Origin: an uncultured Austwickia sp. | Lineage (GTDB): Bacteria > Actinomycetota > Actinomycetes > Actinomycetales > Dermatophilaceae | Assembly: GCA_934678955.1 (NCBI GenBank) | Contig: CAKUSI010000281.1 | Coordinates: forward strand, 1-5,236 | Direction: 5' to 3' | DNA: 5,236 nt | Shown: piece by piece, positions 4,894 to 5,236 of the stretch | Position numbering within the stretch: the stretch's first letter is position 1 | How the letters are laid out: each line of letters starts with the position of its first letter | Program-made: the position numbers and the translations under genes | The notes under the pieces: generated by a model | What the model was told of the DNA's origin: nothing | The model's database searches: none | The model's input: the letters and a program-made list of their open reading frames with translations, nothing else

Positions 4894-5236
4894 ATGAGTG
4901 ACGTCCTGGACTTCGAGAGCGTGGGCGTGGTGCGGGGTGCCTCGACTCTCCTGGATGACGTCACCTGGCAGGTCGAGGAGGGGGAGCGCTGGGTCGTCCT
5001 CGGCCCCAACGGCGCCGGCAAGACGACGCTGCTGCAGCTGGCGGCGGCGCGAATGCACCCCAGCCGGGGGACCGCCACCGTGCTCGGGGAGCGGTTGGGC
5101 CGCGTCGACGTCTTCGAGCTTCGCCCGCGGATCGGCCTCGCCAGTTCCGCGCTGGCCGACCGCATTCCCGGCGGGGAGATCGTCCGGGACGTGGTGCTGA
5201 CCGCCTCCTACGGGGTGGTGGGGCACTGGCGTGAGT
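4894..5236 (+). CDS. ABC-type ATP-binding protein (stand-alone, ModF/YlmA-like), N-terminal part
   Basis: The first 114 codons of an ABC ATPase run off the window end. The Walker A motif GPNGAGKTT is at residues 37-45 (K43 binds phosphate), preceded by EEGERWVVL. The segment RIGLASSALADRIP (79-92) replaces the usual Q-loop: a serine pair stands where most ABC proteins have Gln. R14 occupies the position where the A-loop aromatic is normally found. Both resemble the ModF/YlmA-type cytoplasmic ATPases and their actinobacterial relatives, which have no recognised membrane partner. The signature LSGGQ, Walker B and H-loop are beyond the window, so activity and domain number (one or two ATPase modules) cannot be judged. 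The ATG at 4894 is supported by the -10 hexamer six bases upstream. No transporter permease is visible nearby, and substrate or role is unknown. Confidence 0.92.
   Translation, partial: MSDVLDFESVGVVRGASTLLDDVTWQVEEGERWVVLGPNGAGKTTLLQLAAARMHPSRGTATVLGERLGRVDVFELRPRIGLASSALADRIPGGEIVRDVVLTASYGVVGHWRE

Noticed and set aside
3501..4901. 466-codon plus-strand frame
   Set aside because: It is a shadow of the membrane-protein gene and of the minus gene at 3975-4763; Arg/Pro-rich and motif-free.

Overview
The window is high-GC DNA with no insertion sequence, tRNA, rRNA or CRISPR array. Its gene content points to an actinobacterium: a divergent glgC/glgA pair of mycobacterial type, a secreted peptidoglycan-binding M15 peptidase, a conserved actinobacterial protein of unknown function, and a stand-alone ABC ATPase. 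Genus cannot be assigned from the sequence alone.

Six protein genes are present, and each lies on the opposite strand from its neighbours, in the order - + - + - +. From left to right: the 5' part of glgC (ADP-glucose pyrophosphorylase, minus, cut by the window start); a 203-bp divergent promoter region with a 12-bp palindrome; glgA (GT4 glycogen synthase / maltose-1-phosphate synthase, plus); a secreted M15 peptidase with two peptidoglycan-binding repeats (minus, convergent with glgA); a 182-bp divergent region with an AT-rich patch and a structured leader; a single-pass membrane protein of unknown function (plus); a conserved soluble protein of unknown function (minus, convergent); a 130-bp divergent region; and the 5' part of an ABC ATPase (plus, cut by the window end). 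The strict alternation means no two genes here share an operon. Expression depends on three divergent promoter regions.

GlgC makes ADP-glucose. GlgA uses it, either to extend glucan or, as known for the mycobacterial homologue, to make maltose-1-phosphate for the GlgE pathway. The other genes have no evident link to glycogen metabolism. The M15 peptidase acts on the cell wall, and the divergent membrane protein shares its upstream region.

The most notable non-coding signal is repeated promoter geometry. Four gene starts (glgC, glgA, the minus gene at 4763 and the ABC ATPase) have a TANNNT -10 hexamer ending exactly 6 or 7 nt before the start codon, with no well-placed Shine-Dalgarno. The membrane-protein gene has a near match. 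This predicts leaderless mRNAs and settles one start-codon choice. Only the M15 gene has a strong AGGAGGA ribosome binding site, and it also has a long structured leader with fragments that resemble the ydaO c-di-AMP riboswitch. That resemblance is weak and incomplete. No clearly new multi-gene system is evident.
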